The notes beneath the pieces are model-generated. The model worked only from the letters and a program-made list of their open reading frames with translations, was not told where the DNA came from and made no database searches. DNA of 64,000 nt from DATFVA01 sp963832715 (GTDB taxonomy: Bacteria; Bacteroidota; Ignavibacteria; Ignavibacteriales; Ignavibacteriaceae), in NCBI GenBank assembly GCA_963832715.1, contig CAWHVB010000002.1, positions 186,001-250,000 of the forward strand, given 5' to 3'. Shown piece after piece: positions 19,434-29,056 of this stretch. Each line of letters begins with the position of its first letter. Positions within the stretch are counted from its first letter, which is position 1. The position numbers and the translations under genes were made by a program.

Positions 19434-19516
19434 TAATAAAAAAATGCCGGCTTTAATCAGCCGGCATCATATAACTCATGCACCAGGAATAATTGCCGGC
19501 TGAAACTTAGCCGGCA
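19434..19516 (-). terminator. Tandem twin terminator hairpins
   Basis: Two nearly identical hairpins follow the stop at 19526. The first met by transcription is 19516-19494 (TGCCGGCT / AGCCGGCA, 8 bp). The second is 19467-19444 (ATGCCGGCT / AGCCGGCAT, 9 bp), followed on the minus strand by a T7 run (19444-19438). The second is a classic rho-independent terminator. The first looks like a duplicated copy without the T run. Confidence 0.85.
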
Positions 19517-19525
19517 TTTCAAAGA

Positions 19526-21205
19526 TTATTTAGCGAGAATCATTTTTCGTGTTTGATTATATGTTCCTGCAGAAATCGAATAGAAATAAACCCCGCTTGA
19601 GAGCTGGGATGCATCAAAACTTATCATATGCTCGCCGCTTCCCTGTCTTTCGTTAACAAGTGTAGCTGCTTCTCTTCCCAGCACATCGAATACCTTCAAT
19701 GTAACATATTCATCTGAAGGTATAGAATATTTTATCAATGTTGTAGGATTGAATGGGTTGGGATAGTTCTGGGCAAGTGAAAATGTATTAACTGCAAGGA
19801 TTTCAATACTTACTTCACTGCTGTAATTGAATGAGCCGTTATAATCTGTTTGTTTCAGCCTGTAAGTATAGTTTCCGTAAGCAACGTTCTGGTCGGTAAA
19901 TGAATAACGGTTTATTACTGTTGAGTTTCCATTACCGGTAACAAAACCAAGTGTCTGCCAGTTGCCGTCGATTCCTTTTCTTTCAACCGAAAATCCGGCG
20001 TTGTTAGTTTCAGTGGCTGTACTCCAGCTCAACGAAACATTGTTTCCGCTTGAATTTGCTGTAAAGGAAGTAAACTCAACCGGAACGATCTGGAAGGTAT
20101 ATTCATATACACCTGCTCCATTGGTTGCAGCACCTCCATACAATGTAGGCTGTGATGTACCTTTAAATGTCAGTGCCCTGACCTGGTTTGTGTTCAGCAT
20201 TGTTCCGCCGTTGAATGAGCCCCAGGTATCACCGCCGTCTGTAGTACCCCAGACACCTATATCGGTCAGGGATGCATTGTCAAGACCTACATAGAATTCC
20301 TGAGGAGATCCCGGTTTAATAGCTGAAGATCTTAGCAAGGTTCCGACTGTCTGAGGAGCTCCGTCCCACTTTCTTGCCCATGTTCCGCCGCCGTCTGTTG
20401 TAACATAAAGTCCGCCGAGAAGATCGGCACTGTTCACAAACAACCCGGCTATTACAACGTTTGGATTGTCAGGACTAATGCTTATGGTCCTGACAGGATT
20501 TATATCGGTTGGATCGAGTGGAAGTCCATTGTTAATTTCTGTCCAGTTTGCTCCGGCATCGGTACTTTTATATATAGTAGAAGGGCCTGTGCTGGTAGCA
20601 ACCGTAAATGATGTACCGGCATATACGTTATTGGGATTTACCGGATCGACAGCAACACAAAGGAAGTTCTTAATTGCCCCGACTCCTGTTACTGAAGGAT
20701 TCCAGTTATTACCTCCGTCAGTAGTTTTGTACAACCCAACAATTGCATCTGCTACTCCGTCGAAGACAGCAATATATGCCACGTCTGAATTTGTAGGATC
20801 GACTGCAACTCCCTGGATACCTTTTCCTGTCTCCTGGATACCGGTTACCATTCTTGTCCAGCTTCCTCCGCCATCTGTGGTTTTATAAACTCCGTCATTC
20901 GCCCCGGCGTTTATACCGGCATATAATACCTGGGGGTTCGATGTTGATATTGCCAGCGACAGCACGGCAGTACTAAGTAATCCTGTATTCATCGGGTTCC
21001 AGGTGCTCCCTGCGTCGGTTGATTTATAAACACCCAGGGTTAAACTTCCGGAATACATAATATCTGTGTTGGATGGATCAACTACGATAGCGTAAACAGG
21101 ACCAACACCGGTTGTTGTTGTTGTCCATACGCCTAAACCATCCTGAGCTTTCAAAGAGATTGTGAAGAGAAGAATGAGAAAAAGAAGTGAGTAGAATTGT
21201 TTCAT
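19526..21205 (-). CDS. Secreted Asp-box beta-propeller T9SS cargo protein, 559 aa
   Basis: A signal peptide (…ISLKAQ) is followed by a propeller of repeated Asp-box motifs: STDAGSTW, TTDGGGSW, TTDGGNNW, STDAGANW, TTDGGGTW and TTDGGDTW. These come about every 45-55 residues, as in the sortilin/YCF48-like glycosyl-hydrolase-fold propellers. Then come the VEFTSFTANSSG ... TATETNNAGFSVERKG module and a type A sorting domain (QNYPNPFNPTTLIKYSIP ... RKMILAK). It is likely displayed at the cell surface; no catalytic residues can be claimed. AGGAGG lies eight bases before the ATG, and twin terminators follow, so it is probably a single-gene unit. Confidence 0.88.
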   Translation of the reverse strand: MKQFYSLLFLILLFTISLKAQDGLGVWTTTTTGVGPVYAIVVDPSNTDIMYSGSLTLGVYKSTDAGSTWNPMNTGLLSTAVLSLAISTSNPQVLYAGINAGANDGVYKTTDGGGSWTRMVTGIQETGKGIQGVAVDPTNSDVAYIAVFDGVADAIVGLYKTTDGGNNWNPSVTGVGAIKNFLCVAVDPVNPNNVYAGTSFTVATSTGPSTIYKSTDAGANWTEINNGLPLDPTDINPVRTISISPDNPNVVIAGLFVNSADLLGGLYVTTDGGGTWARKWDGAPQTVGTLLRSSAIKPGSPQEFYVGLDNASLTDIGVWGTTDGGDTWGSFNGGTMLNTNQVRALTFKGTSQPTLYGGAATNGAGVYEYTFQIVPVEFTSFTANSSGNNVSLSWSTATETNNAGFSVERKGIDGNWQTLGFVTGNGNSTVINRYSFTDQNVAYGNYTYRLKQTDYNGSFNYSSEVSIEILAVNTFSLAQNYPNPFNPTTLIKYSIPSDEYVTLKVFDVLGREAATLVNERQGSGEHMISFDASQLSSGVYFYSISAGTYNQTRKMILAK

Positions 21206-21431
21206 AGCAGCAGCCTCCTAATAAATAATTTTAAAGAGAACCATTAGCTAAAGAAATGACCTGTGAAGAAATTATTATAAAAGCAGCTAATTAGCAATCT
21301 CTTTTAAAAATAATTCTGTTTTTTGCAGAGTTATGGCAGTTAATGTGTTTTACATCTTCTGGAGAAAAAAATGGTATCATCAATCAGTAAATCAATTCAT
21401 GTTCGTCTGAATGAATTAAAATGCAGCCCTG

Positions 21432-23504
21432 TTACCCGAGGTTCCTGATGAAGTTGATATTCTTTATTTCGCCGGCAATGATCAGAGTATCGTCTGCATT
21501 GATGATATAATCCGGACTGGGAATAGCGTTTATTTTCTCCCCTTTCTTCTCTTTCATTTTAATAGAGAGTACATCCACCCCGTATTGACGCCTGATGTTC
21601 AGTTCCCTGATTGATTTACCGATAAATGTCTTTGGAGGAGCTACCTCAATGATAGAATATCCTTCCATAAAATGAACCATCGGCTCTTCATCTTTCATGG
21701 TTATCAGGCTGGCCAGGTTGGAAGTCAATTCCCTTCGTTCTATTTCACGATCGTAGGAATCCTGGATGTCTTTGCGCCAGATTATCCCGATTATTTTTCT
21801 TGAGTTCCCATCTTCAACCACCGGGAGTCCGTCGAAAGAGTATTTTCGAAATTTTTCGAGGGCAGTCTGACAGCTGTCGCCAGGTGAAAGAGTCTCGAAA
21901 TAAGGGTTTAATATATCTCCTGCAATCAGAAGATTCTGCAGGGATTCACGTTCATAGAGGTAATCTTTTATATCATGTATTGAAATCATCCCGCTGACAT
22001 GACCTTCTGAATCAACCACTGGAAAGTCGGCTTCTTTTCCCCGTATGATACGGTTTACAATCTGACTAAAGTTATCTGTTATCAGTATAGATTCAAATTC
22101 CTTCCTGTATACATTTTTAACGTAAATAGATTCCATCAGGTTAGTTTCCATTCCCTCTTTCAATCCGATATTCCTGAGTACAAGTTTCAGGGTATATATC
22201 GATTCCCTGGAAAGTTTTGACGAAAGGATCATACTGATAATACAGGTTATCATCAGGGGAAGAATAATATGGTAATCGTTGGTAAGTTCAAATACTATGA
22301 TTATTGCGGTTATCGGCGCCCTAGTTGTACCGGCAACAAGTCCGCCCATAGCTACCAGGGCATAAGCACCGGGCGATGCAGTTATATCGGGAAACACCGT
22401 ATGAACGATTGATCCGAAGAAATATCCAAGCATAGCTCCCATAAAAAGTGATGGCGCAAAAATTCCTCCAGATCCCCCCGATCCCAGAGTAAGCGACGTA
22501 GCAAGTATCTTCATAAAGATTAATATTAATGCTACATACCAAATCATATTTCCATAGAGAGCATTATTGATTGAATCATAGCCGACTCCCATTACCTGCG
22601 GAAATGCAAGTGCTATAACACCGATACCAAGTCCGCCCAGTGCTGGTTTGAAGCTCTCGGGTATTTTAATACGGTTATCAAAAATCTCTTCACAGTAATA
22701 CAATGTCTTTATGAAAAGGTAGGCAACAAGTCCGCTGGCAGCACCCAGTATAAAATAGAACCCGATCTCAACAGGAGAAGCAAGCTGGTATTTTGGAACG
22801 ATAAAAGCAGCGAAGTTTCCCTCAAAATAATGAGAGATAACTGTAGCCATAACTGACGAGATAACGATAGGTGAAAACTGGGCAACAGCAAAATCCATCA
22901 GTACTATCTCTACAGCAAAGAGAGCGCCGGCTATGGGAGCATTAAAAGCTGCAGCAATTCCAGCTGCCGCACCGCAGCCTACCAGGGTTTTTAATCTTTT
23001 TGTAGATACTCTCAGAAACTGTCCAACTACCGATCCAAGGCTGGATCCGATCTGGATAATTGGTCCTTCCCTTCCAACTGATCCTCCGGTTCCGATTGAA
23101 ATAGCAGAAGCAACAGCTTTTACGAATGCAACCCTCCCTCTGATCTGCCCTCCTTTCAGGAGAATTGCCTGCATTACTTCAGGTACTCCATGTCCTTTAG
23201 CTTCGGGAGCCAGGTAGTAGATTATGGGACCGACAATCAGTCCGCCGATTATAGGGATGATCAGAATAAGCAGCCAGGGGGTATCCATTATATTCTGAAG
23301 CAGATTTCCGGGACCGGGAAAGGAGACATCCGAGAAGAATTTGATCATTGCCCTTATACCGATCGCCGAAAATCCGGCAAGCACACCGATTATGATTGCG
23401 ATGACAATCATAAACGTGTGTTCGGTCATTTTAGCTCTTTCAAAAAGAGATGTGGTTCGCAGCGAGAGCCGCGAATAAATCTTTTTAAAAGATACTTTCA
23501 CCAT
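21432..23504 (-). CDS. CLC-type chloride channel/transporter with CBS and TrkA-C domains, 690 aa
   Basis: The first about 430 residues are a CLC membrane domain. Selectivity-filter motifs are visible: GSVGREGPIIQIGSS, with the gating-type glutamate, and GSGGSGGIFAPSLFMGAMLG. Two CBS domains follow (about residues 455-600; FPVVDSEGHVSGMISIHDI and GLPVVEDGNSRKIIGIIWRKDI), which usually bind adenine nucleotides. The last about 80 residues look like a TrkA-C/RCK-C domain (GKSIRELNIRRQYGVDVLSI). The combination suggests ligand-regulated chloride or proton-coupled anion transport across the inner membrane. The start chosen has GGGAG very close to the ATG, so it could lie slightly downstream. Confidence 0.88.
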   Translation of the reverse strand: MVKVSFKKIYSRLSLRTTSLFERAKMTEHTFMIVIAIIIGVLAGFSAIGIRAMIKFFSDVSFPGPGNLLQNIMDTPWLLILIIPIIGGLIVGPIIYYLAPEAKGHGVPEVMQAILLKGGQIRGRVAFVKAVASAISIGTGGSVGREGPIIQIGSSLGSVVGQFLRVSTKRLKTLVGCGAAAGIAAAFNAPIAGALFAVEIVLMDFAVAQFSPIVISSVMATVISHYFEGNFAAFIVPKYQLASPVEIGFYFILGAASGLVAYLFIKTLYYCEEIFDNRIKIPESFKPALGGLGIGVIALAFPQVMGVGYDSINNALYGNMIWYVALILIFMKILATSLTLGSGGSGGIFAPSLFMGAMLGYFFGSIVHTVFPDITASPGAYALVAMGGLVAGTTRAPITAIIIVFELTNDYHIILPLMITCIISMILSSKLSRESIYTLKLVLRNIGLKEGMETNLMESIYVKNVYRKEFESILITDNFSQIVNRIIRGKEADFPVVDSEGHVSGMISIHDIKDYLYERESLQNLLIAGDILNPYFETLSPGDSCQTALEKFRKYSFDGLPVVEDGNSRKIIGIIWRKDIQDSYDREIERRELTSNLASLITMKDEEPMVHFMEGYSIIEVAPPKTFIGKSIRELNIRRQYGVDVLSIKMKEKKGEKINAIPSPDYIINADDTLIIAGEIKNINFIRNLG

Positions 23505-23590
23505 TTCTCCCTGGGAAGAGCGGGTACCCGAATCGGCAAATTAATCATGATCAGGAGCATTCGAAAAATCTTCTGAATAATATTGAATAA

Positions 23591-24043
23591 CTAAAAGTTA
23601 TAGGAAATACCCATTATAAATCTTTTTTCTGGTATTGCGGGATCAATTTGCTGATATCCCAGATATACATTTACCGGAATTTCCCGGAGTTTCCTTAAGT
23701 TTTCAGTTTGAACATCAGAAGCAAAGGTTTTGCTGCTTCCTAAAATTAACGACTCATTTGAAGTAGAATCTTCTTTCTCCCCTTTTTTGGGTTCATCCTT
23801 GTTCAGGACAAGCTTATAGAAAAGGAAGCCGGCAATAATCACACCTCCTATAACGAGAAGAGCGGTACTTCCGCCGCCTGAATCTGATGACTGACTTGAT
23901 GATCCGCCCCCGCCGCCGCCGGGAACGTCTGCTGTCTTCATTAATCCCTGGGCGTAGCCGTCAGGAGTTAAAATAATTGATTGTAATCCGAATATGATTA
24001 ATACAAGCACCGGAATACTTGTTTTATATATGAAGCGAAACAT
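23591..24043 (-). CDS. Small secreted or anchored protein, 150 aa, unknown
   Basis: I do not recognise the family. An N-terminal hydrophobic segment (signal, ending near GYAQ) is followed by a glycine/serine linker (PGGGGGGSSSQSS). A second hydrophobic helix comes next (TALLVIGGVIIAGFLFYKLVL), then a charged stretch and a C-terminal part that ends RFIMGISYNF. The terminal aromatic residue after alternating residues is beta-strand-like. GGAGG lies five bases before the ATG, supporting the start. The gene stands alone, 86 bp upstream of the CLC gene. Confidence 0.7.
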   Translation of the reverse strand: MFRFIYKTSIPVLVLIIFGLQSIILTPDGYAQGLMKTADVPGGGGGGSSSQSSDSGGGSTALLVIGGVIIAGFLFYKLVLNKDEPKKGEKEDSTSNESLILGSSKTFASDVQTENLRKLREIPVNVYLGYQQIDPAIPEKRFIMGISYNF

Positions 24044-24189
24044 TTTTACCTCCGGTAATTTTCATTTTGCTGTATTAAGATAATTCATTTATTACTGAAT
24101 TACCAAACTCATTTAATACATTTGACCGGAGAAAATCCGGCAGTCAGGAAGGACGACAGGCTTGTATATAAATTATAACCCCCTGCTCT

Positions 24190-24651
24190 CTAAGGAGTAT
24201 CCTCCTTTAGATTTACAGCAAAACTGTAGCCATGTTTTTCAAATCCAAGGGATTCATAAAAACTGTGAGCATTTTCTCTTCGCATATGACTTGAAAGAAC
24301 CATTTTGTAGCACCCTTTCTGCCTGCTTATCTCCATCGCGAATTTCATCATTTCTTTCCCTATGCCTTTTCCCTGCAGATCTTTTTTAATCACTACATCC
24401 TCTATAATCGATGAAGACTCACCGCGATGAGCCAGGTTATCCATTATTAAAAGAGCAAATGTTCCTGCAATTTCATTCCCGTATTCAGCAACGTAGATCT
24501 TATAGTCCGGGTAAGTTCCCAGCTTGTTAAACTTTTCCTGCGCTGCCTCAAGTGTGATCCTATCTTCGGGATCATCTGTAAGCCCCTGGTAAAGTTCAAG
24601 AATGCTCTGCAGGTCGCTTTTTTCCGCTTGTCTTAATTTAAGGGGAGTCAT
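24190..24651 (-). CDS. GNAT-family N-acetyltransferase, 153 aa
   Basis: A single GNAT domain with the acetyl-CoA pyrophosphate-binding motif A, KDLQGKGIGKEMMKFAM (Q-x-x-G-x-G/A form), and the C-terminal motif NAHSFYESLGFEKHGYSF. The acceptor substrate cannot be deduced. It is the last gene of a four-gene minus-strand unit (ald, CoA-transferase, phosphoesterase, GNAT), 11 bp after the phosphoesterase gene. Confidence 0.88.
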   Translation of the reverse strand: MTPLKLRQAEKSDLQSILELYQGLTDDPEDRITLEAAQEKFNKLGTYPDYKIYVAEYGNEIAGTFALLIMDNLAHRGESSSIIEDVVIKKDLQGKGIGKEMMKFAMEISRQKGCYKMVLSSHMRRENAHSFYESLGFEKHGYSFAVNLKEDTP

Positions 24652-24662
24652 CTTTAATAAGA

Positions 24663-25352
24663 TTAATCAATGTCTTTATTATTGGTCGGGACTGCATGTT
24701 TTGCAATAATTTCACCTTCATCTATGATGACGGCGGATAATTTGTTGCAGGTATATGCCGAGGTATCGATATAAGCAACATTATTCCATTTCTGGTAAGT
24801 GACATCCTGTTTGCGCGTATGGCCGACTATCTGCAGCTTTCCCAGGTTCATGAGTTCATCTCTCGTCCACAAAATGCCATGCTCACTTGTAATACTATTC
24901 CTCATTTCTTCGTCCAGCTTATCAATATCTTTAAGAGGTTCGGAACCAAGCGATGAGCTGAAATAACCTGATATCCCTGCGTGTGAAATGAAACATTCAG
25001 AAAGATTAAAAAACAATGGTGCCTGGGTAATCAAATCAAGGTGTTCGGAAATCTTATCGAATTTATTATCGTAAGAAGAGATGGTTTTTTCAAACCCGTT
25101 ATATATCCAGGAGGCACCCATATTAGTGGTGGGTTTCTTAATGAAGTAATAAAACATATAATCGTGGTTGCCGGGAGTAAATTTAATTCCCTCTTCTTTT
25201 ACATACTCGAGAACTTCAAAACTGAAATTACCCCGGTCAATAAGGTCTCCCACACAATATAACGGGATATTGGGATATAAGTTTTTTATCTTCTTTATCA
25301 GTTCCTGTAGTGTATACAGACACCCATGCACATCACCGATTACTGCTACCAT
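24663..25352 (-). CDS. Metallophosphoesterase (PPP-type serine/threonine phosphatase-like), 229 aa
   Basis: All metal-binding motifs of the calcineurin-like PPP family are present: GDVHG near the start (VAVIGDVHGCLYTL), VGDLIDRG, GNHDYM and a late VGHTRKQD. Small bacterial members act on phosphoproteins or on Ap4A-like dinucleotides, and the sequence does not decide between them. No signal peptide, so cytoplasmic. Its start is 2 bp after the CoA-transferase stop, indicating an operon. Confidence 0.87.
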   Translation of the reverse strand: MVAVIGDVHGCLYTLQELIKKIKNLYPNIPLYCVGDLIDRGNFSFEVLEYVKEEGIKFTPGNHDYMFYYFIKKPTTNMGASWIYNGFEKTISSYDNKFDKISEHLDLITQAPLFFNLSECFISHAGISGYFSSSLGSEPLKDIDKLDEEMRNSITSEHGILWTRDELMNLGKLQIVGHTRKQDVTYQKWNNVAYIDTSAYTCNKLSAVIIDEGEIIAKHAVPTNNKDID

Positions 25353-25354
25353 AC

Positions 25355-26710
25355 TTAAATATATTTATTTTCCTGAGCATATTTTTGAAGTTCATCACGG
25401 AATTTCGGATGTGCGACGTTAATAAGTTCCCTCACCCTCTGCCTGATCGGTTTGCCGAAAAGCTGAGCAACTCCATACTCTGTAACTACATAATGTACAT
25501 CTGCCCTGTTTGTTACAACACCTGCCCCGGCTTTAATCTGCGTTACTATTTTAGATGTGCTGCCGTCCTTGGTAGTTGAAGGCAGAGCAATTATGGGTTT
25601 GCCGCCTGTCGAATGTGCGGCACCTCGTATAAAATCAACCTGTCCCCCGAATCCGCTGTACAGCCTGGTGCCGATAGTATCGGAACAAACCTGGCCTGTT
25701 ATATCAACCTCGATTGCTGAGTTGATTGCAACCATTTTATCATTCTTTGCAATTACAAAAGGATCATTGACATATTCCTGGGGATGGAACTCGATAAGCG
25801 GGTTATTATCAATAAAATCATATAGTTTTTTTGTCCCGAGAACGAAGCCGGCAATGATTTTACCTTTGTGTAATGTCTTCCGCTCATTCGTAATTATTCC
25901 GGCATCCACCAGTCCGATAATTCCGTCAGAGAACATCTCTGAATGAATACCCAGTGCTTTTTTATCGTAAAGAAAATTCAACACAGAATCAGGTATCGCG
26001 CCTATACCCATTTGTAAAGTGGAACCGTCTTCAATCAGTTCCGATATATGCGAACCGATATTCCTGTAAATATTTTCAAGTTCAGGCGTGATGTTCTTAT
26101 CAACCTGCGGAAGTTCCTTTATAGGTTCATCAACTTCGACTATATAATTGATTTTATTTATATGGATAAAACTATCCCCAAGAGTTCTCGGCATGCTCGG
26201 GTTGACCTGTGCGACTATAACCTTAGCTTTATCTGCGGGGTTTTTAATCGGTCCGACGTCAACACCATAACTGCAGAATCCATGTTCGTCCGGAGGTGAA
26301 ACGTGGATAAAGGCTATATCGAGCGGGATTATACCCTGGGTAAAAAGAAGGGGAAATTCGTAAAGGTAAATGGGAGTAAAATCTGCTCTTCCCTCGTTCA
26401 CGCTTTTCCTCGAATTACCTCCTATAAAATATGCGTTGTGCCTGAAATGACCAGCCATTTCAGGTTTTAAGTAGGGTAACTCGCCAACAGTCAATATATG
26501 TACAAGTTCTACATCGTAAAGTACTTCTTTCCTATTCACCATTGCATTAACAAGAGCAAAAGGAACTGCGCATCCGCCCTGTAGAATTATTCTGTCGCCC
26601 GATTTAATTACCCTTACTGCTTCTTCTGCTGTAACTATTTTTTGATTATAAGAGCTTATCAGTCTGGTAGGAATAGTATTTTTCGATTTTAATTCATCTG
26701 ATGGTGTCAT
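25355..26710 (-). CDS. Acetyl-CoA hydrolase/transferase family protein, 451 aa
   Basis: It is of the family I CoA-transferase group that includes 4-hydroxybutyrate and acetate CoA-transferases. The AVRVIKSGDRIILQGG start, the GIGAIPDSVLNFL segment and HSEMFSDGIIGL with the probable catalytic glutamate are visible. GFGGQVDFIRGAAHSTGGKP completes the C-terminal domain. It moves CoA between acyl groups. The natural pair here is not certain. I prefer the ATG at 26710; a TTG at 26743 that overlaps the ald stop is possible. Following alanine dehydrogenase, it could link amino-acid breakdown to acyl-CoA energy conservation. Confidence 0.86.
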   Translation of the reverse strand: MTPSDELKSKNTIPTRLISSYNQKIVTAEEAVRVIKSGDRIILQGGCAVPFALVNAMVNRKEVLYDVELVHILTVGELPYLKPEMAGHFRHNAYFIGGNSRKSVNEGRADFTPIYLYEFPLLFTQGIIPLDIAFIHVSPPDEHGFCSYGVDVGPIKNPADKAKVIVAQVNPSMPRTLGDSFIHINKINYIVEVDEPIKELPQVDKNITPELENIYRNIGSHISELIEDGSTLQMGIGAIPDSVLNFLYDKKALGIHSEMFSDGIIGLVDAGIITNERKTLHKGKIIAGFVLGTKKLYDFIDNNPLIEFHPQEYVNDPFVIAKNDKMVAINSAIEVDITGQVCSDTIGTRLYSGFGGQVDFIRGAAHSTGGKPIIALPSTTKDGSTSKIVTQIKAGAGVVTNRADVHYVVTEYGVAQLFGKPIRQRVRELINVAHPKFRDELQKYAQENKYI

Positions 26711-26739
26711 TTCAATTACTTCTTCGATTCTATAAGATT

Positions 26740-27861
26740 TCAATTCGTAGAGAAAACTCTCAGTTTTCTGAACTCAACATTAAATGTGTTAGCTATCTGT
26801 TCATTTGAACAGTAGCCGTTATATGTGCAGACCCCCTTCGCAAGACCGTCATCACCCATTAGTGCATTTCCGAGGCCGTTATCTGTAATATTCTGAATAT
26901 ACGGAATAGAAGCATTATTTAGTCCGTAACTTGCTGTGCGTGCAACAATTGCAGGCATATTCGGCACACAATAATGAATTACCCCGTATTTTTCATAAAC
27001 GGGATCTCTCAATGTTGTAAGCCTGCTCGTTTCAATACATCCGCCCTGATCAATTGACACATCAACAATAACAGCGCCTGGTTTCATCTGTTTAACCATA
27101 TCTTCAGTTACAAGGTGAGGAGTTTTCTCACCTTTAATGAGCACTGCACCTATCAATACATCAGCAAACTTAACGCCGCGCTCTATTGTATACGGATTAG
27201 CAACTACTGTAGTGATTTTCTTTCTGAAATGTTCATCAATCTTACGAAGACGGTTAAGGTCCTTGTCCAGTACAATAACCTGGGAGCCGATTCCGAGAGC
27301 TGCTCTTGCGGCAGTCGTTCCGACGACCCCTGAACCAAGAATTACAACCGCTGCCGGAGCAACACCTGTAATTCCCCCGAGGAGAATTCCTCTGCCTTCA
27401 CGGGGATAACTTTCCAGGTACCTGCTTGCTACCTGTATGGAAATAGGACCGGCAATTTCACTCATTGCCTGAAGAACAGGCAGCCGGTTACTGTTTTCTA
27501 CAAGATCATAACCAACAGCTGTAACTTTTTTCTCCATCAGCTTTTCGATAGTCTGCTTTTTACCTACAGCAAGATGAAGGAAAGAGAATAAAATCTGGTT
27601 TTCCCTGAATAATTCCAGTTCGGCATCATTCACGGGGGTTACTTTTAACACAAGTTCAGCTCTTCCGAAGATTTCGTCTGCAGTGTATACTATTTTCGCG
27701 CCGGTCTTTTCATAATCTTCATCACTGAAATGACTTCCTTCTCCGGCACCTGATTGTATATAGACTGTGTGACCTTTCCTGGTAAGTGCATCTACCCCCG
27801 CGGGTACTAATGCTACTCTTTTTTCTTCATTAAGCTGCTCTTTTGGAATGCCTACTATCAT
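26740..27861 (-). CDS. ald: Alanine dehydrogenase, 373 aa
   Basis: The N-terminal domain (MIVGIPKEQLNEEKRVALVP) and the NAD-binding fold (VVILGSGVVGTTAARAALGIG) match the alanine dehydrogenase/transhydrogenase alpha family. KVTPVNDAEL, QAMSEIAGPISIQVASRYLE and the C-terminal DNGLGNALMGDDGLAKGVCTYNG complete it. It catalyses L-alanine to pyruvate plus ammonia with NAD. The length (about 370) is that of Ald rather than PntA. It heads an operon of four genes. A 24-bp perfect palindrome lies 136 bp upstream and could be its operator. Confidence 0.93.
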   Translation of the reverse strand: MIVGIPKEQLNEEKRVALVPAGVDALTRKGHTVYIQSGAGEGSHFSDEDYEKTGAKIVYTADEIFGRAELVLKVTPVNDAELELFRENQILFSFLHLAVGKKQTIEKLMEKKVTAVGYDLVENSNRLPVLQAMSEIAGPISIQVASRYLESYPREGRGILLGGITGVAPAAVVILGSGVVGTTAARAALGIGSQVIVLDKDLNRLRKIDEHFRKKITTVVANPYTIERGVKFADVLIGAVLIKGEKTPHLVTEDMVKQMKPGAVIVDVSIDQGGCIETSRLTTLRDPVYEKYGVIHYCVPNMPAIVARTASYGLNNASIPYIQNITDNGLGNALMGDDGLAKGVCTYNGYCSNEQIANTFNVEFRKLRVFSTN

Positions 27862-27996
27862 ATAAGAATTTTCCCGGTTTATTACCCAAAATTACCCAGA
27901 AAGATTAATAGTATCAATATTTTCCAGTTTTTAGGAATGTTTTATTTATTATTTTCATTGTAGGGAAGCTATTACTTTAGGTTTGTTTCAGACTGC

Positions 27997-28020
27997 ACTG
28001 ATAATTTTAAAATTATCAGT
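27997..28020. promoter_or_regulatory. 24-bp perfect palindrome upstream of ald
   Basis: The half-site ACTGATAATTTT is followed directly by its exact reverse complement. It lies in the 229-bp spacer between the 2-hydroxyacid dehydrogenase stop and ald. The low GC content and the lack of a T run argue against a strong terminator. A dimeric regulator operator or an AT-rich terminator for the upstream gene are both possible. Confidence 0.45.
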
Positions 28021-28090
28021 TTGTGGTGAAATTGCTTATGACTTTAAGGCTCGTATGCAGAAATAAGGACGAAGCAAATCTGAACCAATA

Positions 28091-29044
28091 TTATAATAAA
28101 ACCTGCGTTATTGCTCCCTTGCCGCTCAAAACTGAAATAACGTTTTCAGCCGCCAGTTTTGCCATCTCATTACGGGCATCTTCTGTTGCGCTCCCCAGGT
28201 GAGGCATAAGAATAACATTTTTCAGAGAATATAATTCCGGGTTGACATCCGGCTCATTTTCATATACATCGAATCCTGCAGAGAAAAGTCTTTTGTTTTT
28301 AAGCATTTGTATCAGTGCTTTTTCTTCCACTATCTCTCCCCTTGCAGTATTGACGAAAATAGCGGTTTTTTTAATCAGAGATAATCTTTCTTTGTTCAAA
28401 AGATGATGTGTATTTTCTGTCAGGGGAAGGTGTACCGATATTATATCCGATTTCTTCAATAGAAAGCTAAGTGCTGTTTTTTTTCCTCCCATTGCATCAA
28501 TATCAGGATTCTCCTTTCCGTCATAATACAACAGGTTTACTCCAAATCCCGCTGCTCTTTTAGCAACTGCAGTTCCTATCCTCCCGGCACCTATAATTCC
28601 AAAGTTTTTTCCTCTGAGTTCGACTCCAAGAAGGAGTTTGGGCTGCCATCCCCTGAACCTATTTTTCCTCATGATCTCTTCACCTTCCAGCAGCCTCCTT
28701 GAACAGGCCAGCACTAAGGTTACTGCAAGGTCAGCTGTTGAATCGGTCAGAACATCAGGGGTGTTGGTTACGGTAATCCCTTTGCTATTGGCATAGGCAA
28801 CGTTGATGTTGTTATATCCCACTGCATAATTGGCAATGATTTTGCATTTAGACATTGAATCGATTATTTCCTCGTCAAACTTATCCGTAAGAAGAGATAT
28901 TACTCCGTCAGCATCTCTCACTTCCTTCTTAAGCAGCGGGTATGGAATCGGTTTCTCCCCGGGGTAAACTTTAACTTCTATTTTTTTACTTCTTAGAAGT
29001 TCAGCTGCTGCTTCAGGAATCTCCCTTGTGATAAAAACTTTCAT
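28091..29044 (-). CDS. D-isomer-specific 2-hydroxyacid dehydrogenase, 317 aa
   Basis: The NAD-binding loop GIIGAGRIGTAVAKRAAGFG, the VNTARGEIVEEKAL segment with the catalytic arginine, the ENEPDVNPEL glutamate and the late MPHLGSAT histidine are all present. The layout matches glyoxylate/hydroxypyruvate reductases, which reduce 2-oxoacids with NAD(P)H. Hydroxypyruvate, glyoxylate or other 2-oxoacids are possible substrates. It follows the SpmA-SpmB-like gene by 12 bp and is probably co-transcribed with it. Confidence 0.88.
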   Translation of the reverse strand: MKVFITREIPEAAAELLRSKKIEVKVYPGEKPIPYPLLKKEVRDADGVISLLTDKFDEEIIDSMSKCKIIANYAVGYNNINVAYANSKGITVTNTPDVLTDSTADLAVTLVLACSRRLLEGEEIMRKNRFRGWQPKLLLGVELRGKNFGIIGAGRIGTAVAKRAAGFGVNLLYYDGKENPDIDAMGGKKTALSFLLKKSDIISVHLPLTENTHHLLNKERLSLIKKTAIFVNTARGEIVEEKALIQMLKNKRLFSAGFDVYENEPDVNPELYSLKNVILMPHLGSATEDARNEMAKLAAENVISVLSGKGAITQVLL

Positions 29045-29056
29045 AATACTTTACTT

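Noticed and set aside
27997..28020. Strong intrinsic terminator
   Set aside because: The palindrome is AT-rich and lacks a T run, so it is listed as a candidate regulatory site instead.
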